Below are positions 1 through 12,406 of a stretch of DNA of 64,000 bases, one piece after another. Location: assembly GCA_963966185.1 (NCBI GenBank), contig CAWZYM010000077.1, positions 526,001 through 590,000 on the forward strand. Reading direction: 5' to 3'. Both the position numbers and the translations under genes were made by a program. The DNA is from Rhabditoides inermis (Eukaryota; Nematoda; Chromadorea; Rhabditida; Rhabditidae). Below the pieces are notes generated by a model that made no database searches, was not told where the DNA came from, and was given only the letters and a program-made list of their open reading frames with translations. Each line of letters begins with the position of its first letter. Within the stretch, counting starts at the first letter, position 1.

Positions 1-159
1 TTGGTGAAACTGACTTCTTTATTTTATTCGCGCAGCACTGTTCTGAGTAGGCTTGTTTTTTGCATTTCAACTGATTTTTCCAATCCAGTACAACAAAGTA
101 AGCATAATTTGCATGTCAGGGAGATAGAATAGAGTGCTGCAAACAAACTGGAAAGCGGG
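1..159 (+). repeat. Satellite monomer, first full copy (phase reference)
   Basis: First complete monomer in the window, used here to number positions. It belongs to the variant carrying GAGTAGG at 46-52 in place of the commoner GAATATG, and AACTGATTTTT in place of AAATGAATTTT. The segment CATTTCAAATG in the common form is a small inverted repeat (5-bp arms around one base). Main variable sites seen across the window are: CGCG or CACG at 29-32; GACTTC or GATTTC near 12-17; AAATGAATTTTCC, AAATGATGTTTCC, AAATGAATTTTTC or AACTGATTTTTCC near 69-82; ACAACAAAG, ACAATAAAG, ACGACAAAG or ACGACAAATAAAG near 90-101; CATAATTTG or CAAAATTTG; GTCAGG or GTGAGG; GCTGCAAAC, GCTGCGAAC or GCTGAAAAC; and GCGGG or GCGGC at the end. 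Confidence 0.95.
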
Positions 160-3100
160 TTGGTGAAACTGACTTCTTTATTTTATTCGCGCAGCACTGT
201 TCTGAATATGCTTGTGTTTTGCATTTCAAATGAATTTTCCAATCCAGTACAACAAAGTAAGCATAATTTGCATGTCAGGGAGATAGAATAGAGTGCTGCA
301 AACAAACTGGAAAGCGGGTTGGTGGAACTGACTTCTTTATTTTATTCACGCAGCACTGTTCTGAATATGCTTGTATTTTGCATTTCAAATGAATTTTCCA
401 ATCTAGTACAATAAAGTAAGCATAATTTGCATGTCAGGGAGATAGAATAGAGTGCTGCAAACAAACTGGAAAGCGGGTTGGTGAAACTGACTTCTTTATT
501 TTATTCGCGCAGCACTGTTCTGAATATGCTTGTATTTTGCATTTCAAATGAATTTTCCAATCCAGTACAACAAAGTAAGCATAATTTGCATTTGCATGTC
601 AGGGAGATAGAATAGAGTGCTGCAAACAAACTGGAAAGCGGGTTGGTGAAACTGACTTCTTTATTTTATTCACGCAGCACTGTTCTGAATATGCTTGTAT
701 TTTGCATTTCAAATGAATTTTCCAATCTAGTACAATAAAGTAAGCACAATTTGCATGTCAGGGAGATAGAATAGAGTGCTGCAAACAAACTGGAAAGCGG
801 GTTGGTGAAACTGACTTCTTTATTTTATTCGCGCAGCACTGTTCTGAATATGCTTGTATTTTGCATTTCAAATGATGTTTCCAATCCAGTACGACAAAGT
901 AAGCATAATTTGCATGTCAGGGAGATAGAATAGAGTGCTGCGAACAAACTGGAAAGCGGCTTGGTGAAACTGACTTCTTTATTTTATTCACGCAGCTCTG
1001 TTCTGAATATGCTTGTATTTTGCATTTCAACTGATTTTTCCAATCCAGTACGACAAATAAAGCATAATTTGCATGTGAGGGAGATAGAATAGAGTGCTGA
1101 AAACAAACTGGAAAGCGGGTTGGTGAAACTGACTTCTTTATTTTATTCGCGCAGCACTGTTCTGAGTAGGCTTGTTTTTTGCATTTCAACTGATTTTTCC
1201 AATCCAGTACAACAAAGTAAGCATAATTTGCATGTCAGGGAGATAGAATAGAGTGCTGCAAACAAACTGGAAAGCGGGTTGGTGAAACTGACTTCTTTAT
1301 TTTATTCGCGCAGCACTGTTCTGAATATGCTTGTATTTTGCATTTCAAATGAATTTTCCAATCCAGTACAACAAAGTAAGCATAATTTGCATGTCAGGGA
1401 GATAGAATAGAGTGCTGCAAACAAACTGGAAAGCGGGTTGGTGGAACTGACTTCTTTATTTTATTCGCGCAGCACTGTTCTGAATATGCTTGTATTTTGC
1501 ATTTCAAATGAATTTTCCAATCCAGTACAACAAAGTAAGCATAATTTGCATGTCAGGGAGATAGAATAGAGTGCTGCAAACAAACTGGAAAGCGGGTTGG
1601 TGAAACTGACTTCTTTATTTTATTCACGCAGCACTGTTCTGAATATGCTTGTATTTTGCATTTCAAATGAATTTTCCAATCTAGTACAATAAAGTAAGCA
1701 TAATTTGCATGTCAGGGAGATAGAATAGAGTGCTGCAAACAAACTGGAAAGCGGGTTGGTGAAACTGACTTCTTTATTTTATTCGCGCAGCACTGTTCTG
1801 AATATGCTTGTATTTTGCATTTCAAATGATGTTTCCAATCCAGTACGACAAAGTAAGCATAATTTGCATGTCAGGGAGATAGAATAGAGGGCTGCAAACA
1901 AACTGGAAAGCGGGTTGGTGAAACTGACTTCTTTATTTTATTCGCGCAGCACTGTTCTGAATATGCTTGTATTTTGCATTTCAAATGAATTTTCCAATCC
2001 AGTACAGTAAAGTAAGCATAATTTGCATGTCAGGGAGATAGAATAGAGTGCTGCGAACAAACTGGAAAGAGGCTTGGTGAAACTGACTTCTTTATTTAAT
2101 TCACGCAGCACTGTTCTGAATATGCTTGTATTTTGCATTTCAAATGAATTTTTCAATCCAGTACAATAAAGTAAGCAAAATTTGCATGTCAGGGAGATAG
2201 AATAGAGTGCTGCAAACAAACTGGAAAGCGGGTTGGTGAAACTGATTTCTTTATTTTATTCGCGCAGCACTGTTCTGAATATGCTTGTATTTTGCATTTC
2301 AAATGAATTTTCCAATCCAGTACAACAAAGTAAGCATAATTTGCATGTCAGGGAGATAGAATAGAGTGCTGCAAACAAACTGGAAAGCGGGTTGGTGAAA
2401 CTGACTTCTTTATTTTATTCGCGCAGCACTGTTCTGAGTAGGCTTGTTTTTTGCATTTCAACTGATTTTTCCAATCCAGTACAACAAAGTAAGCATAATT
2501 TGCATGTCAGGGAGATAGAACAGAGTGCTGCAAACAAACTGGAAAGCGGGTTGGTGAAACTGACTTCTTTATTTTATTCGCGCAGCACTGTTATGAGTAG
2601 GCTTGTTTTTTGCATTTCAACTGATTTTTCCAATCCAGTACAACCAAGTAAGCATAATTTGCATGTCAGGGAGAGAGAATAGAGTGCTGCAAACAAACTG
2701 GAAAGCGGGTTGGTGAAACTGACTTCTTTATTTTATTCGCGCAGCACTGTTCTGAATATGCTTGTATTTTGCATTTCAAATGAATTTTCCAATCCAGTAC
2801 AACAAAGTAAGCAAAATTTGCATGTCAGGGAGATAGAATAGAGTGCTGCAAACAAACTGGTAATCGGGTTGGTGAAACTGACTTCTTTATTTTATTCGCG
2901 CAGCACTGTTATGCTTGTATTTTGCATTTCAAATGAATTTTCCAATCCAGTACAACAAAGTAAGCATAATTTGCATGTCAGGGAGATAGAATAGAGTGCT
3001 GCAAACAAACTGGAAAGCGGGTTGGTGAAACTGACTTCTTTATTTTATTCACGCAGCTCTGTTCTGAATATGCTTGTATTTTGCATTTCAACTGATTTTT

Positions 3101-3472
3101 CCAATCCAGTACGACAAATAAAGCATAATTTGCATGTGAGGGAGATAGAATAGAGTGCTGAAAACAAACTGGAAAGCGGGTTGGTGAAACTGACTTCTTT
3201 ATTTTATTCGCGCAGCACTGTTCTGAGTAGGCTTGTTTTTTGCATTTCAACTGATTTTTCCAATCCAGTACAACAAAGTAAGCATAATTTGCATGTCAGG
3301 GAGATAGAATAGAGTGCTGCAAACAAACTGGAAAGCGGGTTGGTGAAACTGACTTCTTTATTTTATTCGCGCAGCACTGTTCTGAATATGCTTGTATTTT
3401 GCATTTCAAATGAATTTTCCAATCCAGTACAACAAAGTAAGCATAATTTGCATGTCAGGGAGATAGAATAGA

Positions 3473-3481
3473 GTGCTGCAA
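3473..3481 (+). repeat. Left target-site duplication of element A copy 1
   Basis: GTGCTGCAA, matched exactly at 3888-3896. The same pair flanks copy 2 (11992-12000 and 12407-12415) and copy 3 (14627-14635 and 15042-15050). Confidence 0.9.
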
Positions 3482-3492
3482 TAGGGACCCCA

Positions 3493-3521
3493 AACGAAAT
3501 TTGAGATTTCGAAATTTCGTT
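3493..3521. other. Subterminal hairpin in element A (copy 1)
   Basis: Perfect 10-bp inverted repeat AACGAAATTT / AAATTTCGTT around a 9-nt loop, just inside the left terminal repeat. A 12-bp palindrome TTATCATGATAA follows at 3528-3539. The same structures occur in copies 2 and 3 at the same offsets. Confidence 0.8.
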
Positions 3522-3617
3522 ATCATTTTATCATGATAATATTACATCAGTTATGTAGTTTCGAAAGATATATAGATGTTGTATGCTTACTCGATACACG
3601 CGCCGCCATTCCGCGCC

Positions 3618-3643
3618 AAGCGCGCGCACCGGAGCGCGCGCTT
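3618..3643. other. GC-rich hairpin in element A (copy 1)
   Basis: Perfect 10-bp arms AAGCGCGCGC and GCGCGCGCTT around a 6-nt loop (ACCGGA), with further outer pairing CCATT/AATGG. The arms are alternating purine-pyrimidine. It stands out against the AT-rich satellite. The same AAGCGCGCGC block reappears in element B. Confidence 0.8.
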
Positions 3644-3690
3644 TCAATGGGGCAATGCGACAGAGAGGGTGCCCCAATCAACGGGAATAA

Positions 3691-3698
3691 TGACGTCA
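3691..3698. promoter_or_regulatory. TGACGTCA palindrome (CRE-type motif), element A copy 1
   Basis: Exact 8-bp TGACGTCA, the consensus site of CREB/ATF bZIP proteins. Only the motif is seen; binding or activity is not shown. Confidence 0.35.
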
Positions 3699-3887
3699 TA
3701 ATGTAGATTAATCGATAATTCATATTAATACCGCGAATACTATGCTTTGAATTGAGTATGGTTGCAATCAGAATATTCGTCCGGAACTTTCTAGACTAAT
3801 TAGATCGCATAGTTTGTCCAGTATTGATAAGTTGATAACGATGACGGGATTTCGCCCGGAGCGCACAAATGTTTGTTGGGGTCCCTA

Positions 3888-3896
3888 GTGCTGCAA
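3888..3896 (+). repeat. Right target-site duplication of element A copy 1
   Basis: Second copy of the 9-mer GTGCTGCAA. The satellite resumes here at consensus position 134, so no monomer bases were lost at insertion. Confidence 0.9.
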
Positions 3897-6800
3897 ACAA
3901 ACTGGAAAGCGGGTTGGTGAAACTGACTTCTTTATTTTATTCGCGCAGCACTGTTCTGAATATGCTTGTATTTTGCATTTCAAATGATGTTTCCAATCCA
4001 GTACGACAAAGTAAGCATAATTTGCATGTCAGGGAGATAGAATAGAGTGCTGCGAACAAACTGGAAAGCGGCTTGGTGAAACTGACTTCTTTATTTTATT
4101 CACGCAGCACTGTTCTGAATATGCTTGTATTTTGCATTTCAAATGAATTTTTCAATCCAGTACAATAAAGTAAGCAAAATTTGCATGTCAGGGAGATAGA
4201 ATAGAGTGCTGCAAACAAACTGGAAAGCGGGTTGGTGAAACTGATTTCTTTATTTTATTCGCGCAGCACTGTTCTGAATATGCTTGTATTTTGCATTTCA
4301 AATGAATTTTCCAATCCAGTACAACAAAGTAAGCATAATTTGCATGTCAGGGAGATAGAATAGAGTGCTGCAAACAAACTGGAAAGCAGGTTGGTGAAAC
4401 TGACTTCTTTATTTTATTCACGCAGCACTGTTCTGAATATGCTTGTATTTTGCATTTCAAATGAATTTTCCAATCCAGTACAATAAAGTAAGCAAAATTT
4501 GCATGTCAAGGAGATAGAATAGAGTGCTGCAAACAAACTGGAAAGCGGGTTGGTGAAACTGACTTCTTTATTTTATTCACGCAGCACTGTTCTGAATATG
4601 CTTGTTATTTGCATTTCAAATGAATTTTCCAATCCAGTACAATAAAGTAAGCAAAATTTGCATGTCAGGGAGATAGAATAGAGTGCTGCAAACAAACTGG
4701 AAAGCGGGTTGGTGAAACTGACTTCTTTATTTTATTCACGCAGCACTGTTCTGAATATGCTTGTATTTTGCATTTCAACTGATTTTTCCAATCCAGTACG
4801 ACAAAAAAAGCATAATTTGCATGTCAGGGAGATAGAATAGAGTGCTGCAAACAAACTGGAAAGCGGGTTGGTGAAACTGACTTCTTTATTTTATTCGCGC
4901 AGCACTGTTCTGAGTAGGCTTGTTTTTTTCATTTCAACTGATTTTTCCAATCCAGTACAACAAAGTAAGCATAATTTGCATGTCAGGGAGATAGAATAGA
5001 GTGCTGCAAACAAACTGGAAAGCGGGTTGGTGAAACTGATTTCTTTATTTTATTCGCGCAGCACTGTTCTGAATATGCTTGTATTTTGCATTTCAAATGA
5101 ATTTTCCAATCCAGTACAACAAAGTAAGCATAATTTGCATGTCAGGGAGATAGAATAGAGTGCTGCAAACAAACTGGAAAGCGGGTTGGTGAAACTGACT
5201 TATTTATTTTATTCACGCAGCACTGTTCTGAATATGCTTGTATTTTGCATTTCAAATGAATTTTTCAATCCAGTACAATAAAGAAGGCAAAATTTGCATG
5301 CCAGGGAGATAGAATAGAGTGCTGCAAACAAACTGGAAAGCGGGTTGGTGAAACTGACTTCTTTATTTTATTCGCGCAGCACTGTTCTGAATATGCTTGT
5401 ATTTTGCATTTCAAATGAATTTTCCAATCCAGTACAACAAAGTAAGCATATTTTGCATGTCAGGGAGATAGAATAGAGTGCTGCAAACCAACTGGAAAGC
5501 GGGTTGGTGAAACTGACTTCTTTATTTTATTCACGCAGCACTGTTCTGAATATGCTTGTATTTTGCATTACAAATGAATTTTCCAATCCAGTACAATAAA
5601 GTAAGCAAAATTTGCATGTCAGGGGGATAGAATAGAGTGCTGCAAACAAACTGGAAAGCGGGTTGGTGAAACTGACTTCTTTATTTTATTCACGCAGCAC
5701 TGTTCTGAATATGCTTGTATTTTGCATTTCAAATGAATTTTCCAATCCAGTACAATAAAGTAAGCAAAATTTGCATGTCAGGGAGATAGAATAGAGTGCT
5801 GCAAACAAACTGGAAAGCGGGTTGGTGAAACTGACTTCTTTATTTTATTCGCGCAGCACTGTTCTGAATATGCTTGTATTTTGCATTTCAAATGAATTTT
5901 CCAATCCAGTACAATAAAGTAAGCAAAATTTGCATGTCAAGGAGATAGAATAGAGTGCTGCAAACAAACTGGAAAGCGGGTTGGTGAAACTGACTTCTTT
6001 ATTTTATTCACGCAGCACTGTTCTGAATATGCTTGTTATTTGCATTTCAAATGAATTTTCCAATCCAGTACAATAAAGTAAGCAAAATTTGCATGTCAGG
6101 GAGATAGAATAGAGTGCTGCAAACAAACTGGAAAGCGGGTTGGTGAAACTGACTTCTTTATTTTATTCACGCAGCACTGTTCTGAATATGCTTGTATTTT
6201 GCATTTCAACTGATTTTTCCAATCCAGTACGACAAATAAAGCATAATTTGCATGTCAGGGAGATAGAATAGAGTGCTGCAAACAAACTGGAAAGCGGGTT
6301 GGTGAAACTGACTTCTTTATTTTATTCGCGCAGCACTGTTCTGAGTAGGCTTGTTTTTTGCATTTCAACTGATTTTTCCAATCCAGTACAACCAAGTAAG
6401 CATAATTTGCATGTCAGGGAGAGAGAATAGAGTGCTGCAAAGAAACTGGAAAGCGGGTTGGTGAAACTGACTTCTTTATTTTATTCGCGCAGCACTGTTC
6501 TGAATATGCTTGTATTTTGCATTTCAAATGAATTTTCCAATCCAGTACAACAAAGTAAGCATAATTTGCATGTCAGGGAGATAGAATAGAGTGCTGCAAA
6601 CAAACTGGAAAGCGGGTTGGTGAAACTGACTTCTTTATTTTATTCGCGCAGCACTGTTCTGAGTAGGCTTGTTTTTTGCATTTCAACTGATTTTTCCAAT
6701 CCAGTACAACCAAGTAAGCATAATTTGCATGTCAGGGAAAGAGAATAGAGTGCTGCAAACAAACTGGAAATCGGGTTGGTGAAACTGACTTCTTTATTTT

Positions 6801-9800
6801 ATTCGCGCAGCACTGTTCTGAATATGCTTGTATTTTGCATTTCAAATGAATTTTCCAATCCAGTACAACAAAGTAAGCATAATTTGCATGTCAGGGAGAT
6901 AGAATAGAGTGCTGCAAACAAACTGGAAAGCGGGTTGGTGAAACTGACTTCTTTATTTTATTCACGCAGCACTGTTCTGAATATGCTTGTATTTTGCATT
7001 TCAACTGATTTTTCCAATCCAGTACGACAAATAAAGCATAATTTGCATGTCAGGGAGATAGAATAGAGTGCTGCAAACAAACTGGAAAGCGGGTTGGTGA
7101 AACTGACTTCTTTATTTTATTCGCGCAGCACTGTTCTGAGTAGGCTTGTTTTTTGCATTTCAACTGATTTTTCCAATCCAGTACAACAAAGTAAGCATAA
7201 TTTGCATGTCAGGGAGATAGAATAGAGTGCTGCAAACAAACTGGAAAGCGGATTGGTGAAACTGACTTCTTTATTTTATTCGCGCAGCACTGTTCTGAGT
7301 AGGCTTGTTTTTTTGCATTTCAACTGATTTTTCCAATCCAGTACAACAAAGTAAGCATAATTTGCATGTCAGGGAGATAGAACAGAGTGCTGCAAACAAA
7401 CTGGAAAGCGGGTTGGTGAAACTGACTTCTTTATTTTATTCGCGCAGCACTGTTCTGAGTAGGCTTGTTTTTTGCATTTCAACTGATTTTTCCAATACAG
7501 TACAACCAAGTAAGCATAATTTGCATGTCAGGGAGAGAGAATAGAGTGCTGCAAACAAACTGGAAAGCGGGTTGGTGAAACTGACTTCTTTATTTTATTC
7601 GCGCAGCACTGTTCTGAATATGCTTGTATTTTGCATTTCAAATGAATTTTCCAATCCAGTACAACAAAGTAAGCAAAATTTGCATGTCAGGGAGATAGAA
7701 TAGAGTGCTGCAAACAAACTGGTAATCGGGTTGGTGAAACTGACTTCTTTATTTTATTCGCGCAGCACTGTTATGCTTGTATTTTGCATTTCAACTGATT
7801 TTTCCAATCCAGTACGACAAATAAAGCATAATTTGCATGTGAGGGAGATAGAATAGAGTGCTGAAAACAAACTGGAAAGCGGGTTGGTGAAACTGACTTC
7901 TTTATTTTATTCGCGCAGCACTGTTCTGAGTAGGCTTGTTTTTTGCATTTCAACTGATTTTTCCAATCCAGTACAACAAAGTAAGCATAATTTGCATGTC
8001 AGGGAGATAGAATAGAGTGCTGCAAACAAACTGGAAAGCGGGTTGGTGAAACTGACTTCTTTATTTTATTCGCGCAGCACTGTTCTGAATATGCTTGTGT
8101 TTTGCATTTCAAATGAATTTTCCAATCCAGTACAACAAAGTAAGCATAATTTGCATGTCAGGGAGATAGAATAGAGTGCTGCAAACAAACTGGAAAGCGG
8201 GTTGGTGGAACTGACTTCTTTATTTTATTCACGCAGCACTGTTCTGAATATGCTTGTATTTTGCATTTCAAATGAATTTTCCAATCTAGTACAATAAAGT
8301 AAGCATAATTTGCATGTCAGGGAGATAGAATAGAGTGCTGCAAACAAACTGGAAAGCGGGTTGGTGAAACTGACTTCTTTATTTTATTCGCGCAGCACTG
8401 TTCTGAATATGCTTGTATTTTGCATTTCAAATGAATTTTCCAATCCAGTACAACAAAGTAAGCATAATTTGCATGTGAGGGAGATAGAATAGAGTGCTGA
8501 AAACAAACTGGAAAGCGGGTTGGTGAAACTGACTTCTTTATTTTATTCGCGCAGCACTGTTCTGAGTAGGCTTGTTTTTTGCATTTCAACTGATTTTTCC
8601 AATCCAGTACAACAAAGTAAGCATAATTTGCATGTCAGGGAGATAGAATAGAGTGCTGCAAACAAACTGGAAAGCGGGTTGGTGAAACTGACTTCTTTAT
8701 TTTATTCGCGCAGCACTGTTCTGAATATGCTTGTGTTTTGCATTTCAAATGAATTTTCCAATCCAGTACAACAAAGTAAGCATAATTTGCATGTCAGGGA
8801 GATAGAATAGAGTGCTGCAAACAAACTGGAAAGCGGGTTGGTGGAACTGACTTCTTTATTTTATTCACGCAGCACTGTTCTGAATATGCTTGTATTTTGC
8901 ATTTCAAATGAATTTTCCAATCTAGTACAATAAAGTAAGCATAATTTGCATGTCAGGGAGATAGAATAGAGTGCTGCAAACAAACTGGAAAGCGGGTTGG
9001 TGAAACTGACTTCTTTATTTTATTCGCGCAGCACTGTTCTGAATATGCTTGTATTTTGCATTTCAAATGAATTTTCCAATCCAGTACAACAAAGTAAGCA
9101 TAATTTGCATTTGCATGTCAGGGAGATAGAATAGAGTGCTGCAAACAAACTGGAAAGCGGGTTGGTGAAACTGACTTCTTTATTTTATTCACGCAGCACT
9201 GTTCTGAATATGCTTGTATTTTGCATTTCAAATGAATTTTCCAATCTAGTACAATAAAGTAAGCATAATTTGCATGTCAGGGAGATAGAATAGAGTGCTG
9301 CAAACAAACTGGAAAGCGGGTTGGTGAAACTGACTTCTTTATTTTATTCGCGCAGCACTGTTCTGAATATGCTTGTATTTTGCATTTCAAATGATGTTTC
9401 CAATCCAGTACGACAAAGTAAGCATAATTTGCATGTCAGGGAGATAGAATAGAGTGCTGCGAACAAACTGGAAAGCGGCTTGGTGAAACTGACTTCTTTA
9501 TTTTATTCACGCAGCTCTGTTCTGAATATGCTTGTATTTTGCATTTCAACTGATTTTTCCAATCCAGTACGACAAATAAAGCATAATTTGCATGTGAGGG
9601 AGATAGAATAGAGTGCTGAAAACAAACTGGAAAGCGGGTTGGTGAAACTGACTTCTTTATTTTATTCGCGCAGCACTGTTCTGAGTAGGCTTGTTTTTTG
9701 CATTTCAACTGATTTTTCCAATCCAGTACAACAAAGTAAGCATAATTTGCATGTCAGGGAGATAGAATAGAGTGCTGCAAACAAACTGGAAAGCGGGTTG

Positions 9801-12000
9801 GTGAAACTGACTTCTTTATTTTATTCGCGCAGCACTGTTCTGAATATGCTTGTATTTTGCATTTCAAATGAATTTTCCAATCCAGTACAACAAAGTAAGC
9901 ATAATTTGCATGTCAGGGAGATAGAATAGAGTGCTGCAAACAAACTGGAAAGCGGGTTGGTGGAACTGACTTCTTTATTTTATTCGCGCAGCACTGTTCT
10001 GAATATGCTTGTATTTTGCATTTCAAATGAATTTTCCAATCCAGTACAACAAAGTAAGCATAATTTGCATGTCAGGGAGATAGAATAAAGTGCTGCAAAC
10101 AAACTGGAAAGCGGGTTGGTGAAACTGACTTCTTTATTTTATTCACGCAGCACTGTTCTGAATATGCTTGTATTTTGCATTTCAAATGAATTTTCCAATC
10201 TAGTACAATAAAGTAAGCATAATTTGCATGTCAGGGAGATAGAATAGAGTGCTGCAAACAAACTGGAAAGCGGGTTGGTGAAACTGACTTCTTTATTTTA
10301 TTCGCGCAGCACTGTTCTGAATATGCTTGTATTTTGCATTTCAAATGATGTTTCCAATCCAGTACGACAAAGTAAGCATAATTTGCATGTCAGGGAGATA
10401 GAATAGAGTGCTGCAAACAAACTGGAAAGCGGGTTGGTGAAACTGACTTCTTTATTTTATTCGCGCAGCACTGTTCTGAATATGCTTGTATTTTGCATTT
10501 CAAATGAATTTTCCAATCCAGTACAATAAAGTAAGCATAATTTGCATGTCAGGGAGATAGAATAGAGTGCTGCGAACAAACTGGAAAGAGGCTTGGTGAA
10601 ACTGACTTCTTTATTTAATTCACGCAGCACTGTTCTGAATATGCTTGTATTTTGCATTTCAAATGAATTTTTCAATCCAGTACAATAAAGTAAGCAAAAT
10701 TTGCATGTCAGGGAGATAGAATAGAGTGCTGCAAACAAACTGGAAAGCGGGTTGGTGAAACTGATTTCTTTATTTTATTCGCGCAGCACTGTTCTGAATA
10801 TGCTTGTATTTTGCATTTCAAATGAATTTTCCAATCCAGTACAACAAAGTAAGCATAATTTGCATGTCAGGGAGATAGAATAGAGTGCTGCAAACAAACT
10901 GGAAAGCGGGTTGGTGAAACTGACTTCTTTATTTTATTCGCGCAGCACTGTTCTGAGTAGGCTTGTTTTTTGCATTTCAACTGATTTTTCCAATCCAGTA
11001 CAACAAAGTAAGCATAATTTGCATGTCAGGGAGATAGAACAGAGTGCTGCAAACAAACTGGAAAGCGGGTTGGTGAAACTGACTTCTTTATTTTATTCGC
11101 GCAGCACTGTTATGAGTAGGCTTGTTTTTTGCATTTCAACTGATTTTTCCAATCCAGTACAACCAAGTAAGCATAATTTGCATGTCAGGGAGAGAGAATA
11201 GAGTGCTGCAAACAAACTGGAAAGCGGGTTGGTGAAACTGACTTCTTTATTTTATTCGCGCAGCACTGTTCTGAATATGCTTGTATTTTGCATTTCAAAT
11301 GAATTTTCCAATCCAGTACAACAAAGTAAGCAAAATTTGCATGTCAGGGAGATAGAATAGAGTGCTGCAAACAAACTGGTAATCGGGTTGGTGAAACTGA
11401 CTTCTTTATTTTATTCGCGCAGCACTGTTATGCTTGTATTTTGCATTTCAAATGAATTTTCCAATCCAGTACAACAAAGTAAGCATAATTTGCATGTCAG
11501 GGAGATAGAATAGAGTGCTGCAAACAAACTGGAAAGCGGGTTGGTGAAACTGACTTCTTTATTTTATTCACGCAGCTCTGTTCTGAATATGCTTGTATTT
11601 TGCATTTCAACTGATTTTTCCAATCCAGTACGACAAATAAAGCATAATTTGCATGTGAGGGAGATAGAATAGAGTGCTGAAAACAAACTGGAAAGCGGGT
11701 TGGTGAAACTGACTTCTTTATTTTATTCGCGCAGCACTGTTCTGAGTAGGCTTGTTTTTTGCATTTCAACTGATTTTTCCAATCCAGTACAACAAAGTAA
11801 GCATAATTTGCATGTCAGGGAGATAGAATAGAGTGCTGCAAACAAACTGGAAAGCGGGTTGGTGAAACTGACTTCTTTATTTTATTCGCGCAGCACTGTT
11901 CTGAATATGCTTGTATTTTGCATTTCAAATGAATTTTCCAATCCAGTACAACAAAGTAAGCATAATTTGCATGTCAGGGAGATAGAATAGAGTGCTGCAA
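3888..12000 (+). repeat. Satellite segment between element A copies 1 and 2 (51 monomers)
   Basis: Uninterrupted satellite. The A1-to-A2 distance of 8519 bp equals 51 monomers (8109), plus one element and one 9-bp duplication (415), minus 5. The -5 is accounted for by visible indels: +6 (TTTGCA duplication), -6 near 2910, -6 near 7771, +1 in a T run near 7310. Base 8520 onward repeats window base 1 onward. The right part (8520-12000) is therefore a second copy of 1-3481, and 3888-8519 is the remainder of the long unit. Within it, a 4-monomer (636-bp) duplication is visible from the rare CTTGTGTTTTG form at about 8095 and 8731. Confidence 0.93.
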
Positions 12001-12406
12001 TAGGGACCCCAAACGAAATTTGAGATTTCGAAATTTCGTTATCATTTTATCATGATAATATTACATCAGTTATGTAGTTTCGAAAGATATATAGATGTTG
12101 TATGCTTACTCGATACACGCGCCGCCATTCCGCGCCAAGCGCGCGCACCGGAGCGCGCGCTTTCAATGGGGCAATGCGACAGAGAGGGTGCCCCAATCAA
12201 CGGGAATAATGACGTCATAATGTAGATTAATCGATAATTCATATTAATACCGCGAATACTATGCTTTGAATTGAGTATGGTTGCAATCAGAATATTCGTC
12301 CGGAACTTTCTAGACTAATTAGATCGCATAGTTTGTCCAGTATTGATAAGTTGATAACGATGACGGGATTTCGCCCGGAGCGCACAAATGTTTGTTGGGG
12401 TCCCTA
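12001..12406. mobile_element. Element A copy 2 (406 bp)
   Basis: Same length, same terminal repeats (TAGGGACCCCAA ... TTGGGGTCCCTA) and same 9-bp duplication (GTGCTGCAA at 11992-12000 and 12407-12415) as copy 1. I saw no base difference from copy 1 in reading the two. It lies in the same orientation and at the same monomer position. An open frame on the minus strand running from the satellite into the element (12315-12578) is a chance frame. Confidence 0.9.
12210..12217. promoter_or_regulatory. TGACGTCA palindrome (CRE-type motif), element A copy 2
   Basis: Exact 8-bp motif at the same offset as in copy 1. Motif only. Confidence 0.35.

Larger units (their letters stand above)
1..3481 (+). 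repeat. Satellite segment left of element A copy 1 (about 22 monomers)
   Basis: Pure satellite. A 6-bp duplication (TTTGCA) lies at 591-596 in the monomer ending near 640. A 6-bp deletion (loss of CTGAAT) is seen at the junction 2910/2911, following a monomer with the rare form CTGGTAATCGGG near 2857-2868. This segment is repeated almost base for base at 8520-12000. The differences I could see are single bases, for example C at 747 where the copy has T, GAGGG for GAGTG near 1890, and ACAGTAAAG for ACAATAAAG near 2005. The array enters the window already in progress, so its left end is not here. Confidence 0.95.
3482..3887. mobile_element. Element A copy 1: 406-bp non-autonomous TIR transposon (MITE-like)
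   Basis: A 406-bp non-satellite insertion. Its ends are perfect 12-bp inverted repeats, TAGGGACCCCAA and its complement TTGGGGTCCCTA, with weaker pairing continuing to about 22 bp. It is flanked by a direct repeat GTGCTGCAA at 3473-3481 and 3888-3896. The satellite carries this 9-mer once per monomer (positions 134-142), so it is a target duplication. It could be read as 10 bp, since an A precedes both copies. There is no usable reading frame, so it needed a transposase from elsewhere. The 9-bp duplication favours a Mutator-like superfamily. The TAGGG start also fits hAT ends, which normally give 8 bp, so the family is left open. The interior holds two strong hairpins and a TGACGTCA palindrome. 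Element and boundaries are seen; superfamily is inference. Confidence 0.9.

Noticed and set aside
144..161. CENP-B box in the monomer (GGAAAGCGGGT)
   Set aside because: Only the AnnCGGG half matches; the required TTCG half is absent (AAAC at that place).
917..1189. Recurring 90-codon minus-strand frames (and 60-96 codon plus-strand frames) as a repeated small-protein gene family
   Set aside because: They are the satellite read in phase. Boundaries fall wherever a variant adds or removes a stop or ATG, frames are open on both strands at once, and no domain, signal or ribosome-binding context is visible.
3482..3887. Element A as a cassette with its own gene
   Set aside because: At 406 bp with no frame longer than a few dozen codons inside it, it cannot encode a transposase. 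The frame at 12315-12578 runs in from satellite.
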